From positions 62,001-126,000 of the forward strand of contig NZ_SMKL01000006.1 of assembly GCF_004348545.1 (NCBI RefSeq): a stretch of DNA of 64,000 nucleotides. The letters run 5' to 3'. This DNA is from Jiangella ureilytica (lineage in GTDB: Bacteria; Actinomycetota; Actinomycetes; Jiangellales; Jiangellaceae). The notes beneath the pieces are model-generated. The model did no database searches. It saw nothing but the letters and a program-made list of their open reading frames with translations, and was not told the DNA's origin. Position numbers and translations under genes: made by a program. Shown in pieces: positions 16,578-25,964 of the stretch. How positions within the stretch are numbered: the first letter of the stretch is position 1; each line of letters starts with the position of its first letter.

Positions 16578-18964
16578 CAGCGCAACCGCCAGCTCTTCCG
16601 TGAGGTGGGCATGATGTCGTCGCCCTCGTTGTCGTGGGCGAGGTAGACGGAGAACAGGTTGATCGACGACGGTGTCAGCAGCCGGTCCGCGAGCCGATCC
16701 GGATCGACGGTCACCAGCCGCTCGTGCGTCACTGTCGTGCCGGCCCAGGTCTCCTGCCAGGGCGGCTCGACCGGCGTCAGGAGCGACATCTGGGCATCCG
16801 CGGTGGCCGCGTGCTGCAGCTCGCGATTCGACCGGATGATGGAGTACCCGCCGTTGAGCAGAAAGAAGATGCTGATGTTGCCGTCCACCCGGCCGTGCTC
16901 GTGCCGTAGCTGCTGGGCCAGGCTCGGCAGTGACGACGGCACCAGGCGGGCGGCCCCGTCGCCGATGAAGCCCAGCACGTTGCCCGGCCGGGTCAGCGCG
17001 ATCGACGGGATGGCCTGCAGCGCGTCACCCATCAGTGCCCGCCCGTACCAGCCGGAGAACCCCGGCCCGGTGCGCGCGAGGTTGCGGATCGCCGAGATGC
17101 CGCCGCGGCCGACGTCGTAGAAGCCGGTGTACTCGTAGCCGTGGCCCGTGATGAGGCCGCGCAGGACGCCGTCGACCGCGGTGAAGAAGTGCTCGTGGCT
17201 CATGGGCACCGACGGGACCGCGGCGAGCGGGTCGCCGGTGGCCCGCCGGGCCCGGGCGATCGCCTCACGCCGCGCCCGCACCACCCACTCGCCCGGGGCG
17301 ACCCGCGGCGCCAGCCGGCGCAGGAATGACGACAACTCCTCGACCACCGGAAGGTCGGTGAAGGGGGCGACGTGCGCCGGGGTGTCCGTGACCTGCACGA
17401 TCCGGCAGTCCTGGTACAGCACCTTCTCCGGGTACGGCGTCGCGAGGTCGGTGATGCGGCTCTTGAGGAAGAACAGCGCATGGTCGCCGTGACCCAGCCG
17501 CTTGCCGCCGGGGTGCAGCAGGCTCCAGACCTGTGGCGAGCACCCGTAGATGCTCATCGTGCCGACGAACTCCTCGACCTCACGACCCTGGTGGTAGCGA
17601 GCGACGGTTCCCGGCCGTCCGAGCGAGTCGACCAGCGCGATGCCGGCCCGGTGGGCGAGCTCGTAGACCAGCCCGCGCTCGTCCTCGGTCAGGTTGCCGC
17701 ACTGCCAGACGACCGGACCCGGCTCCTCGTTGAGGATGCGGGCGACGGCGTCGACGGTGTCGTCGTCGGCCCGCGGGTGCGCGGCCGCGACCGTGACCTT
17801 GGGGATGTCGATCGGGCCGTCCATCCGCAGGATCGACGGGGCCGTCAGCAGGACCACCGGTCCGCTGCGGCGGTGGTACGCCCGGAACGCCGTCGCGAGG
17901 TCCTCGGCCAGCCGCTCCGGCTCGGTCAGGTAGAAGCACGGCAGGCCGCGGGCGGCGAACACGGCCCGGGCGTCCTCGTCGTCGTGGACGGTGCCCTGGA
18001 AGGGCTGCCAGCCGCCGGGCGCCGTCTCGCCGAAGACGATGAACCCGCGCGCCTGCGAGTCGCGCAGGTTGGCCAGAGTGCCCTTGAGCTCGTCGACCAT
18101 GCCGGCGGTCGCGACCAGCAGGAACGGCGCCTGGTCGAGCTGCCAGCGGGCCAGCGCTCCGCACGCGAGGCTGTGCTCGTTGGGACCCCGCAGGACGGGG
18201 TGGCCGGCCTGCCGGGCGATCGTGGTGGCATCCTGGATGAGCTTGGCGGGCAGCGTGCCGGTGAAGAAGTGCAGCGCCCAGCTCGGACCCGACTGCGCGG
18301 TGAGGAAGTCCGTCAGGGCCAGTGCCAGCGTTCCGGCGCGCTCGGTGTCCGGCAGCAGCGCGCGCTGGTTGACGTGGCGGGCCTGGACCAGGTCGGTGAA
18401 CGCCGTGAGCATCTCGGCGGCCAGCACCCAGTCCTCATCGGGCAGGCTCCGCGACGTGCACACCGTCCGCGAGTAGACCTGGTCCTCGTCCACCTCGTCG
18501 TAGACGACGACGGAGTACGGCGAGACGCCGATGCCCAGGTGCTGGCGCAGCTTCGCCAGCGTCTCGACGACGGTGTCCAGCCGGCCGCCGACGTCACCGC
18601 CGGTCACCGCCGTCGTGGCGTCGACCAGCAGGAGCACCGTCGGTGCGGCGGTCCACGGGCGCGGGCCGTCACCGGGCTCCGTCGTCTGCGGGGGCAGCAC
18701 CTGGCGCAGCCTGTCCTCGACCAGGCTGAGGCGGGCCACCTCGACCAACTCGACCCGGGCCTCGGGCAGCGCCTCGTCCAGGTAGGTGTTCGCGCGTTCC
18801 GCCAGTACCTGGGCCGGCTCCGGCCAGGCGGTCGGGAACACGTCCTTGTCCAGCGCGCCGGCGAACCAGCGGTTCGCGCCCGCCAGCTGGCCCAGCGCCG
18901 CCGCGGCGGTGGCGTGGAAGGCCGGGCTGCTGCTGACGATCGCGACGTACAGCTCCTGCGTCAT
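16577..18964 (-). CDS. Thiamine-diphosphate-dependent enzyme with a long N-terminal extension
   Basis: A 795-residue protein. The last ~560 residues follow the pyruvate-oxidase/decarboxylase layout: a PYR domain with the GPNEHSLACGALARW glutamate segment, a central domain with VVWQCGNL, and a PP domain with the GDG at about residue 668 and the paired NGG roughly 30 residues later that bind ThDP-magnesium. The first ~235 residues match no family I recognise and contain a predicted strand VLLLVDATTAV. ThDP enzymes decarboxylate 2-keto acids and can transfer the resulting acyl anion to an aldehyde or ketone. The ATG at 18964 has GAGAGGAA upstream. It is the first gene of the sugar/acyl operon. 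Confidence 0.8.
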   Translation of the reverse strand: MTQELYVAIVSSSPAFHATAAAALGQLAGANRWFAGALDKDVFPTAWPEPAQVLAERANTYLDEALPEARVELVEVARLSLVEDRLRQVLPPQTTEPGDGPRPWTAAPTVLLLVDATTAVTGGDVGGRLDTVVETLAKLRQHLGIGVSPYSVVVYDEVDEDQVYSRTVCTSRSLPDEDWVLAAEMLTAFTDLVQARHVNQRALLPDTERAGTLALALTDFLTAQSGPSWALHFFTGTLPAKLIQDATTIARQAGHPVLRGPNEHSLACGALARWQLDQAPFLLVATAGMVDELKGTLANLRDSQARGFIVFGETAPGGWQPFQGTVHDDEDARAVFAARGLPCFYLTEPERLAEDLATAFRAYHRRSGPVVLLTAPSILRMDGPIDIPKVTVAAAHPRADDDTVDAVARILNEEPGPVVWQCGNLTEDERGLVYELAHRAGIALVDSLGRPGTVARYHQGREVEEFVGTMSIYGCSPQVWSLLHPGGKRLGHGDHALFFLKSRITDLATPYPEKVLYQDCRIVQVTDTPAHVAPFTDLPVVEELSSFLRRLAPRVAPGEWVVRARREAIARARRATGDPLAAVPSVPMSHEHFFTAVDGVLRGLITGHGYEYTGFYDVGRGGISAIRNLARTGPGFSGWYGRALMGDALQAIPSIALTRPGNVLGFIGDGAARLVPSSLPSLAQQLRHEHGRVDGNISIFFLLNGGYSIIRSNRELQHAATADAQMSLLTPVEPPWQETWAGTTVTHERLVTVDPDRLADRLLTPSSINLFSVYLAHDNEGDDIMPTSRKSWRLR

Positions 18965-19038
18965 CGCGCGTTCCTCTCGCCGTCGCAACTCACTGATCTG
19001 GATCAAGCACCAAGCCCACCTGCAGCGACCCTTGGAAG

Positions 19039-19063
19039 GCAGAGGACGAATTCAGGCAGGCCG
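19039..19063 (-). promoter_or_regulatory. Shared upstream element of the ThDP/sugar operon
   Basis: GCAGAGGACGAATTCAGGCAGGCCG on the plus strand, 75 bp before the ThDP-enzyme start, matches 23 of 25 positions with the element at 23557-23581. Its core (AATTCGTCCTCTGC on the coding strand) recurs at 33068-33081 before the PtmE-like gene. It may bind a common regulator or contain an alternative -35 box. Confidence 0.62.
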
Positions 19064-19177
19064 CCTGCGTGCGCGGACATGAGGCCTCAACACCGTGATA
19101 CGATCGAAACTGCCATTTTATTTAATGGAATATCGCTCAGATACGTGCTGCTCCGGCTCAGCAAGAGGGGATTCCAG

Positions 19178-20434
19178 TTGGGGCCAGATCACGACGACGT
19201 ACGCGGACAGGTCTCGCCGGGCTTCGAATCGGTGCGAGAGGCCTTCGGCGCGCACCGGTCGGAGGTGGGTCGCGGAGGCGCAGCCTTTGCGGTGTTCCTC
19301 GATGGAGCCCTTGTCGTCGATCTCTGGGCAGGCCGGGCTGGAGGCCGGCCATGGGACGCCGATACTCGAGGCGTCCTCATGTCGGCCACCAAGGGCGTGA
19401 CCGCTGTCGCAGCTGCAAGGCTCAGTGAGCTCGGGCTCCTCGACATCCATGCCCCGGTGTCCAGGTACTGGCCAGAGTTTGCCGCGAGCGGCAAGTCCGA
19501 CGTCACGGTCGAAGAGCTCCTGACCCACGCGGCTGGGCTCATCGACATCCCTCACCACGACGAGATCGTGGGCCCCAACGGGGAGGGCTGGGAGAAGTCA
19601 CACGAATTCGTCGACCGTCTGGCCCGCGCCTGTCCGCGCTGGCGGCCAGGGTCACGCCACTCTTACCACGTCCTCACGATGGGTTGGCTCGTCGGCGAGC
19701 TCATTCGGCGCATCACCGACACCTCCCTTGGCGCGTTCATTCGCGAGGAGATCGTCAAGCCGCTCGACATCGACCTCGCCCTGGGAACGCCCATCGCCCA
19801 GCAAGGCGTTGTCGCGCAGGTCATCCTACCGGACACGATGCCTCGAGACGTCGCTGCCATCTGGGGCGACAAATTCGCCGATCCGTCATCGCCGGTGGCG
19901 CAGGCCCACCTCGCCATAGCCGGAAGTTGCTTCGTCACGAACGATGCATTCTTCGCGCCGAGAATGCTCGAGATCGAGCAACCCGCGCTCAACGCCACCG
20001 GCACAGCACGGGCGCTTGCGACTCTGTACGGCGCCCTCGTGTGCGGGGACATCCCGCCCCCACACGGTATCTCGGATGCCACCGTTTCTCTGTATTCCAG
20101 TGAGCGTAGGCACGGCCCGGACCTCGTGACAGGCGTGGACGCGAGATGGGCCCTTGGGTTCATGAGACCGGTGCGTCAGCCGGATGGTTCAGCCGCCGAC
20201 TGGGGCCGGGAAGACCGCTCGTTCGGACACACTGGATTCGGTGGCCAACTCGGCTTCGCCGACCCAGTGAGCAGAATCGGTGTCGGCTTCGTTCGAAGCC
20301 ACCTCTCGTGGTCCTCGCCCCTCGGCGCTCACCTGATCCGAGCGACCTACGAGTGCCTTGACCGCTTGCCCCAGCGCCAGCAGGCCCGCAGTCGGCGTCA
20401 GGAGTCCGCAAGGGAAACCATGCGTAGCAATTGA
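19178..20434 (+). CDS. Serine-hydrolase/beta-lactamase-fold esterase (EstB-like)
   Basis: A 418-residue protein of the class C beta-lactamase/carboxylesterase VIII group. The SxxK nucleophile lies in LMSATKGV, GLLD.HAPVSRYWPEF and LLTHAAGL are family markers, and a GHTGFGG turn near the end replaces the KTG box. No signal peptide is visible. The TTG start is chosen because AGAGGGG lies 7 bp upstream; the frame is open further 5' through an AT-rich stretch that looks like promoter (19113-19128 contains CCATT-N6-AATGG). It would hydrolyse esters or amides in the cytoplasm, perhaps trimming the cluster's acyl product. It ends inside the 3' end of the convergent acyltransferase gene. Confidence 0.78.
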   Translation: MGPDHDDVRGQVSPGFESVREAFGAHRSEVGRGGAAFAVFLDGALVVDLWAGRAGGRPWDADTRGVLMSATKGVTAVAAARLSELGLLDIHAPVSRYWPEFAASGKSDVTVEELLTHAAGLIDIPHHDEIVGPNGEGWEKSHEFVDRLARACPRWRPGSRHSYHVLTMGWLVGELIRRITDTSLGAFIREEIVKPLDIDLALGTPIAQQGVVAQVILPDTMPRDVAAIWGDKFADPSSPVAQAHLAIAGSCFVTNDAFFAPRMLEIEQPALNATGTARALATLYGALVCGDIPPPHGISDATVSLYSSERRHGPDLVTGVDARWALGFMRPVRQPDGSAADWGREDRSFGHTGFGGQLGFADPVSRIGVGFVRSHLSWSSPLGAHLIRATYECLDRLPQRQQARSRRQESARETMRSN

Positions 20435-21609
20435 CCCTTGGTCTCCCCAGCAAACTCCTCGGCCTCTTCCGCAGAGAACTGAGCCGAAGGATACGAGCAC
20501 CTGATGTTGAGCTGCCCAGCATACGTGTACACCGAGTACTCAGGAAAAGCTGCCGGGGAAGCGAGCGGGGCGGCGGTTCGGAACACGCTGCGTAATGTGA
20601 TGTCAGTCGGATGCGCCAACTCTGGCATTACTCCCATGTTGCTGATGATCATTTGAGCGATGCGTGGCTCGAGCTCCGTTTCGATCGATGACAGCAACAT
20701 CGACGACAAATCGACAGGCCGCACCTCGCGGCGCGCCAGGGCCGCATCCAGCTGTTGCTTCACCGCGCGCCCGACCTCTGCGGGAGCGTCTCGTCTCGCC
20801 ACCGCCACCTGACCTAGGTGGACACCGAGAAGATTCGTGGTCTCGCTTACCCCGACGGACGGTGCGACTCGATCTCGGAGATCCACGGCAGTCCAGCAGC
20901 CCATCGATGCCGCGCTCGATCGGCCGTCCCGGCGACGCAGCGCGACGAGAATCGCGCCGCTGACGAGTGCGTGAACCGTGAGGTTCAGGGAACGCCCGGT
21001 CTTGATCAGTTCGGCGGTCACGCCCTCGGACAAGCTGATATATCGATCGACGAGCACGCTTGCCTGGGCAGGTTCCAGCGCCAGACCCGGACGTGCCGGC
21101 TCAGTGACGCCCCATCTCTCCTCAAGCAGTTCAAGCGGCGGTCGAGGGAGGCCCGAGTTTACCTCGACGGAGGTTGCCTTGCCGGTACCGATATCGGTAT
21201 ACAAGCGCCAGAGCTCCCCGAACATCACCATCGTGGCGTGGCCATCGGCCACCGCATGATCGGTCCGTAGACCTACGTAGCCGACCTCGCGTCCTTGGAT
21301 GATGATCAACCGAACCACGCTCTGCTCAGGTGTCCACTGCCTGTCGGCCTCTTCTCGCAGCGCGGCCATTCCTCCTTCACGGAAGGTGACTGATGGCTGA
21401 CCATTGAGCGGAATGCTCAGGAGATGCTCGGTTCCCATCGAGCGAATCTGGGCGCGAAGAACGGGAAATTCAGCACAGAGCAGGTGGAAGGCACGTGCCA
21501 TCCTGTCTTCATCCAGGCTGCCGGAAAATTCTGCGAAATAGGTCAGAGCAGACCGCAATTGAACTTCGAGCTCGTCCAGGGGTCGTTGCATCGCCACTGC
21601 GCTTCCCAT
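20398..21609 (-). CDS. PapA/condensation-domain-type acyltransferase
   Basis: A 403-residue CoA-dependent acyltransferase-fold protein with the catalytic HxxxDG motif (HAVADG) at about residue 120. A second-half SVYTYAGQLNIRCSYPS segment resembles PapA5 and other polyketide-associated acyltransferases. It would transfer an acyl group from a thioester to a hydroxyl or amine. It follows the 3-hydroxyacyl-CoA dehydrogenase by 6 bp, so it is the last gene of the KAS III operon. An alternative ATG at 21591 has a slightly better ribosome-binding site. The 3' end overlaps the convergent serine hydrolase by 37 bp. Confidence 0.75.
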   Translation of the reverse strand: MGSAVAMQRPLDELEVQLRSALTYFAEFSGSLDEDRMARAFHLLCAEFPVLRAQIRSMGTEHLLSIPLNGQPSVTFREGGMAALREEADRQWTPEQSVVRLIIIQGREVGYVGLRTDHAVADGHATMVMFGELWRLYTDIGTGKATSVEVNSGLPRPPLELLEERWGVTEPARPGLALEPAQASVLVDRYISLSEGVTAELIKTGRSLNLTVHALVSGAILVALRRRDGRSSAASMGCWTAVDLRDRVAPSVGVSETTNLLGVHLGQVAVARRDAPAEVGRAVKQQLDAALARREVRPVDLSSMLLSSIETELEPRIAQMIISNMGVMPELAHPTDITLRSVFRTAAPLASPAAFPEYSVYTYAGQLNIRCSYPSAQFSAEEAEEFAGETKGQLLRMVSLADS

Positions 21610-21615
21610 CGTCAG

Positions 21616-22497
21616 CTATGTGCCCGCATAGTCGTGGAAGCCGCGGCCAGTCTTACGGCCCAGCAGGCCGGCGTCGACCATGCGCCGCAGCAGCGGCGGC
21701 GGCGAGTAGTGGGGCTCGCGAAACTCGTGGTGCAGCGACTCCCCGATGGCGCTGACGACGTCCAGGCCCACGAAGTCGGCCAGCGCCAACGGGCCCATCG
21801 GGTGGTTGCAGCCGAGCATCATGGCGGTGTCAATGTCGGCGGCGGTCGCGAAGCCGGACTCCAGCATGCGGATCGACGACATCAGGTACGGGAACAGCAG
21901 GGCGTTGACGATGAACCCGGACCGGTCGCGGACCCGCACCACCTGCTTGTCCAGCACGCCGGTCAGGAACGACTCCACCCGCTCGGTGCAGCCGCGGTCG
22001 GTCAGCAGCGACTCGACCACCTCGACCAGCGGCATCCGCGTCGCCGGGTTGAAGAAGTGCGCGCCCAGCACCCGGTCCGGCCGGTGGGTCACGCAACCGA
22101 GCTTCATCACCGGGATCGACGACGTGTTCGACGCCAGCACGGCGTCCGGGCTCTCGACGACCTTGTCGAGGGTCGCGAAGATCTGCGTTTTCGTCTCCTC
22201 GTCCTCGGGGGCGGCCTCGAACACCAGCTCGCGGTCGGCGAGCTCGCTCAGGTCCGCCGTCAGCACGACGCGGCGCCGGGCCCGCTCTGCGTCGTCCTTC
22301 GTCAGCGTGCCGCGCTGGACGGCCCGCGCGAAGGCGTCGTCGAGGCTGCGCCGGCGCGGCTCGACCGACTCCGGCTGGCTCACGGCGACGACGACGTCGA
22401 GCCCGGCGGTGGCGCACGTCTCGGCGATCCCGCGGCCCATCACGCCGCACCCGACGACACCGACCCTGGTGATGGGGGCTGTGCTCGAGGTCGTCAT
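21616..22497 (-). CDS. 3-hydroxyacyl-CoA (3-hydroxybutyryl-CoA-type) dehydrogenase
   Basis: A 293-residue cytoplasmic enzyme. The N-terminal NAD-binding VGVVGCGVMGRGIAE is followed by ASNTSSIPV and the catalytic HFFNPATRMPLVEVV histidine segment, ending in GRKTGRGFHDY. It interconverts 3-ketoacyl and 3-hydroxyacyl-CoA. The ATG overlaps the KAS III stop in ATGA. In this operon it probably reduces the beta-keto product of the synthase instead of serving fatty-acid breakdown, since no thiolase is present. Confidence 0.9.
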   Translation of the reverse strand: MTTSSTAPITRVGVVGCGVMGRGIAETCATAGLDVVVAVSQPESVEPRRRSLDDAFARAVQRGTLTKDDAERARRRVVLTADLSELADRELVFEAAPEDEETKTQIFATLDKVVESPDAVLASNTSSIPVMKLGCVTHRPDRVLGAHFFNPATRMPLVEVVESLLTDRGCTERVESFLTGVLDKQVVRVRDRSGFIVNALLFPYLMSSIRMLESGFATAADIDTAMMLGCNHPMGPLALADFVGLDVVSAIGESLHHEFREPHYSPPPLLRRMVDAGLLGRKTGRGFHDYAGT

Positions 22498-23492
22498 GCC
22501 GACCACCGCAGCAGGCAGGTGCCGATGGCCATGCCGCCGCCGAACCCCGCCAGCAGCACCAAATCGCCGTCGGCGATCCGGCCGGCACGGTTGGCCTCGT
22601 CGAGTGCCACCGGGATGCAGGCGCTGCCGACGTTGCCGTAGCGCTCGAGCGTGCGATGGGTCCGTGCGCCGTCCAGGCCGGACTTCGCCACCAGGTCGTC
22701 CAGCAGGTTGCCGTTCGGCTGGTGCGGCACGAAGTGGTCGACGAGTGCACGTTCGACCCCGGCGCCGGTCAGCAGCGCGTCGATCGCGGGCGGGACCTCG
22801 TCGAGCACGAAGTCGCTCACCGCGTGGCCGTCCATCGCGAACCAATGCTGGCCCGCCGCGACCGTGGCGCTCGACGCCGGCAGCCGGCTGCCGCCCGCGG
22901 GGACGCGGATCAGCTGGTGCGCGTCGCCGCGCGTGTGCAGGCCGACGCCCAGCACGCCGCGGCCGTCCGGAACGCCGCCTACGACGACCGCGCCGGCTCC
23001 GTCGGCGAACAGCACCGCCGTCCTCCGATCCCCGGCGTCGAGGATGCGCGAGTACACGTCGGCGGCGATCACCAGAGCGCGCGCACCCGGGTGCGCGGCG
23101 AGCAGCCCGCGCGCCACCGCGAGCGCGTAGACGAAGCCGCTGCACACGGCGTTGAGGTCGAGGCAGGCCGCGCCGCGGGCGCCGAGCAGGTCCTGCACCA
23201 GGGCCGCCGTCGGCGGCTGCGGCGAATCCGGCGTCGACGTCGCGACCAGCAGGTAGTCGAGCTGCGCGGCGTCGACGCCGGCGTCTTCGAGGGCGTTCCG
23301 CCCGGCCTCCGCTGCCAGATCCGACGTGGCCTGCTCCGGCGCCGCGTACCGGCGCGTCCGGATCTGCGTCTTCTTCTCGATCCACTCCGGCGCGACGCCC
23401 GCCAGGGCCGCCACCTCGGCGTTCGGGACCTCACGAGCGGGCAGACAGGACCCGGTTCCGAGGATCCCCACGGGCTGTGGTGTCGCGGCCAC
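22494..23492 (-). CDS. Beta-ketoacyl-ACP synthase III family (FabH-like) protein
   Basis: A 332-residue thiolase-fold condensing enzyme with the complete Cys-His-Asn triad: C117 in NAVCSGF, H257 in FVPHQPN and N287 in RYGNVGSA. KAS III enzymes condense an acyl-CoA starter with a malonyl thioester, or move acyl groups. The GTG start has GGAGG just upstream. It heads a three-gene operon with the 3-hydroxyacyl-CoA dehydrogenase and the PapA-type acyltransferase, so a dedicated acyl side chain is likely. No housekeeping fab genes are adjacent. Confidence 0.88.
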   Translation of the reverse strand: MAATPQPVGILGTGSCLPAREVPNAEVAALAGVAPEWIEKKTQIRTRRYAAPEQATSDLAAEAGRNALEDAGVDAAQLDYLLVATSTPDSPQPPTAALVQDLLGARGAACLDLNAVCSGFVYALAVARGLLAAHPGARALVIAADVYSRILDAGDRRTAVLFADGAGAVVVGGVPDGRGVLGVGLHTRGDAHQLIRVPAGGSRLPASSATVAAGQHWFAMDGHAVSDFVLDEVPPAIDALLTGAGVERALVDHFVPHQPNGNLLDDLVAKSGLDGARTHRTLERYGNVGSACIPVALDEANRAGRIADGDLVLLAGFGGGMAIGTCLLRWSA

Positions 23493-23556
23493 CCATCCTC
23501 CAGCCGTCGAGTCGTTTCGCTGACGACTCCAGGCTGTCCGGCCGCTTCCTCAATCA

Positions 23557-23581
23557 GCAGAGGACGACTTCAGGCAGACCG
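23557..23581 (-). promoter_or_regulatory. Shared upstream element of the KAS III operon
   Basis: GCAGAGGACGACTTCAGGCAGACCG on the plus strand, 65 bp before the KAS III start, differs at two positions from the element upstream of the ThDP-enzyme operon (19039-19063). The near-identity outside coding sequence suggests common control of the two operons. Confidence 0.62.
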
Positions 23582-23689
23582 GTGGTCGACCGCCGATATT
23601 TCGGGGGGGAAGTTGCTCCCTACGATCGCTGAGGCCGTACTCCTACCTTGCTCTGCAGCCGAGCCAGCGCCGGCGGAAGGAGCGGATCC

Positions 23690-25964
23690 GTGGAGATCGC
23701 CGGCTATGTCGACCAGCTGAGTGTCCGTCCCGGAGACACTCTCAAGGTGATGGTCAGCACGGGCAGTCCGAAGTTCAGCTCCCAGCTGGTCCGGCTCGCA
23801 CATGACGACGATGGGTCCCCCGCGGTGGATGGCCGCGAAACATCGGTGCCGAGCACTCTGGACGGCAGCCGGCTCGGACGAGATCAGCCCATCGTCACGG
23901 GATCCTACGTCCTCGCCGTCCACGAAGCGCCTCTGGAGTTAGGCGCTGATCTCCTGATCCATCTCTTTGTCCAGCCGACTCTCGTCGGACCGACGGATCG
24001 CACTCTCATCGCCGGCGGGGTGACAGCCTCGACTGGAGGCTGCGGCTATTGTCCGATGGCCGGTTGGCCTTCGCCGTCGTAGGTAGCGACGGCGCCACCG
24101 CCGAGGTGGCCACTCGACGCGGCCTCGCAGTGGAGACTTGGTACAGCGTCGCCTGCAGTGTCGATTCGACCGAGAACACGTTGACCTTGGATGTCCTGCC
24201 CATAGGAGTCATGCCCGTTCCGAGTCGCTCGGTGATCCGCACGCCGGAGCGCACGTCATGCGAGATCGACAAGAGCTTCCGCGACGCGCACGTGGCTGGT
24301 CGTGTACTCATCAGGCGGGCTGGGACAGTGACCCCGCGGAGCGCCGGATCGAGGGCGCCTTCGACGGCAGGATCAGCAATCCCTCGATGTTCTCGCGCCT
24401 AGTGACGTCGGCCGAACTCCAGCAGCTTCGACAGGGGGTCTCCGCAGCAACGATCCCGGGATCGGTTGCAGCCTGGGACTTCGGCCGTGACTTCACATCA
24501 CGGCGTGTCTTCGAAGCAGTAGGCGGACGGCACGGGCTAGCTGTCAACCGGCCCACCCGGGCAGTCACCGGACCGCATTGGCGGCACATCTCGATGAGCG
24601 CCAGTGAGGCACCGGCCGAGTACGCCGCCATCCATTTCCATCACGATGACCTCGACGACGCCGGGTGGGAGCCGTCCATCGAATGGTCAGTCCCGGACGA
24701 CCTCGAGAGCGGCGTCTATGCGGTGAGACTCGAAGCGTCCAACGGCGGCACCGACCACGTCCCCTTCTTCGTCCGGTCATTGGCCCCGGGGCGCCGAGCG
24801 AAGGCGCTCTTCGTCGCGCCGACGTTCAGCTACCTCGCATACGCCAACGAGCATGTCCTCGAGAGCGCTGCGGCCAGGGCCGAGGTGGAGTCGGCAGGCG
24901 GCACCGTTGACTACCCCAGCCGTCCCGAGGACGCCTACATCGTCGAGCATCGACTTCACAGCCTCTACGACCTCCATCACGACGGCAGTGGGGTCTGCTA
25001 CTCCTCATGGCTGCGCCCGATCCTGAACATGCGCCCTTGGTACCTGTGCCCGGCGCTGAATCAGGGGGGCCGGAGCGGTCCACCAGTTCAGCGCCGACCT
25101 CCAGGTGATCGACTGGCTCGAGGCGATGGACATCGACCACGACGTCGCCACCGACGTGGACATTCACCACGAGGGCATCGACCTACTGTCGCATTATCGA
25201 GTCGTCATCACTGGAACTCATCCCGAGTACACCAGCCAAGGCATCGTCGACGCCTTTCAGGATTACTCCTCCGCAGGTGGCCGCCTCATACCTGGGCGGC
25301 AACGGCTTCTACTGGTTCGTCGGACTCGATCCCGAGGAAGGGCACACCATCGAGGTGCGACGGTGCGGCGCCTCGACGCGCGCGTGGGAGTCCGAGCCCG
25401 GCGAGTGGCACCTGAGCACCACCGGTGATCTCGGCGGGCTCTGGCGCATGCGCGGACGTCCACCGCAAGCACTGCTCGGAGTTGGCTTCACAGCCCAGGG
25501 GCAAGGCCCGGGCCGACCATACGCCCGCCAACCGGACAGCCGGTCCGAACGGGCGACGTTCATCTTCGCGGGGGTCGAGGACGAGATGATCGGCAATTTT
25601 TCGAACGCCGTCAACGCCTTCGGCGCCGCCGGTTTCGAGATCGACCGCGTGGACCACGACCTGGGCACGCCCGCGCACGCGCTCGTCATCGTCGCGCCTC
25701 CGGCTTCTCCGACCGATTTCTGCACGCGGTGGACGACGTGCTCATGATGGACTCGGCGCAGGGCGGCAGTGTCCATCCAGACGTGCGGGCCGATATGGTC
25801 TTCTTCGAGCGAGAGCACGGCGGCGCCGTTTTTTCGGTGGGGTCCATGCCTGGTCGGGGTGTCTAGCGCATCGCGGCTACGACAACAACGTCTCGAAGAT
25901 CACCGAGAGCGTTTTACGCCGCTTCCTCGATCCCGAGCCGTTCGAGCTCCCGGTCATCGATTGA
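23690..25964 (+). pseudogene. Broken N,N-dimethylformamidase beta-subunit-like gene
   Basis: Starting at a GTG with AAGGAG 7 bp upstream, the frame reads GYVDQLSVRPGDTLKVMVS, the usual N-terminus of the large dimethylformamidase subunit. Similarity then jumps between frames: about 24040, about 24300, about 25065 (in a run of six G), about 25280 and near 25700, with an internal stop after GSMPGRGV near 25865. Recognisable blocks include WDFGRDF, NEHVLESAA, ITGTHPEY, YLGGNGFYWFVGLDPEEG and a final NVSKITESVLRRFLDPEP ending with TGA at 25962. The intact family hydrolyses formamides in the cytoplasm. With at least five shifts it should be non-functional. Confidence 0.8.

Noticed and set aside
17372-19100. 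Long plus-strand open frame upstream of the serine hydrolase as an N-terminal extension
   Set aside because: It lies antisense to the ThDP enzyme, lacks domain motifs, and the TTG with a strong ribosome-binding site at 19178 matches the family N-terminus.
19105-19120. CGAAA-N6-TTTTA resembling the TGAAA-N6-TTYCA operator before the serine hydrolase
   Set aside because: Each arm has a mismatch to the consensus, and no proper -35 box lies 17 bp upstream of the candidate -10 (TACGAT).
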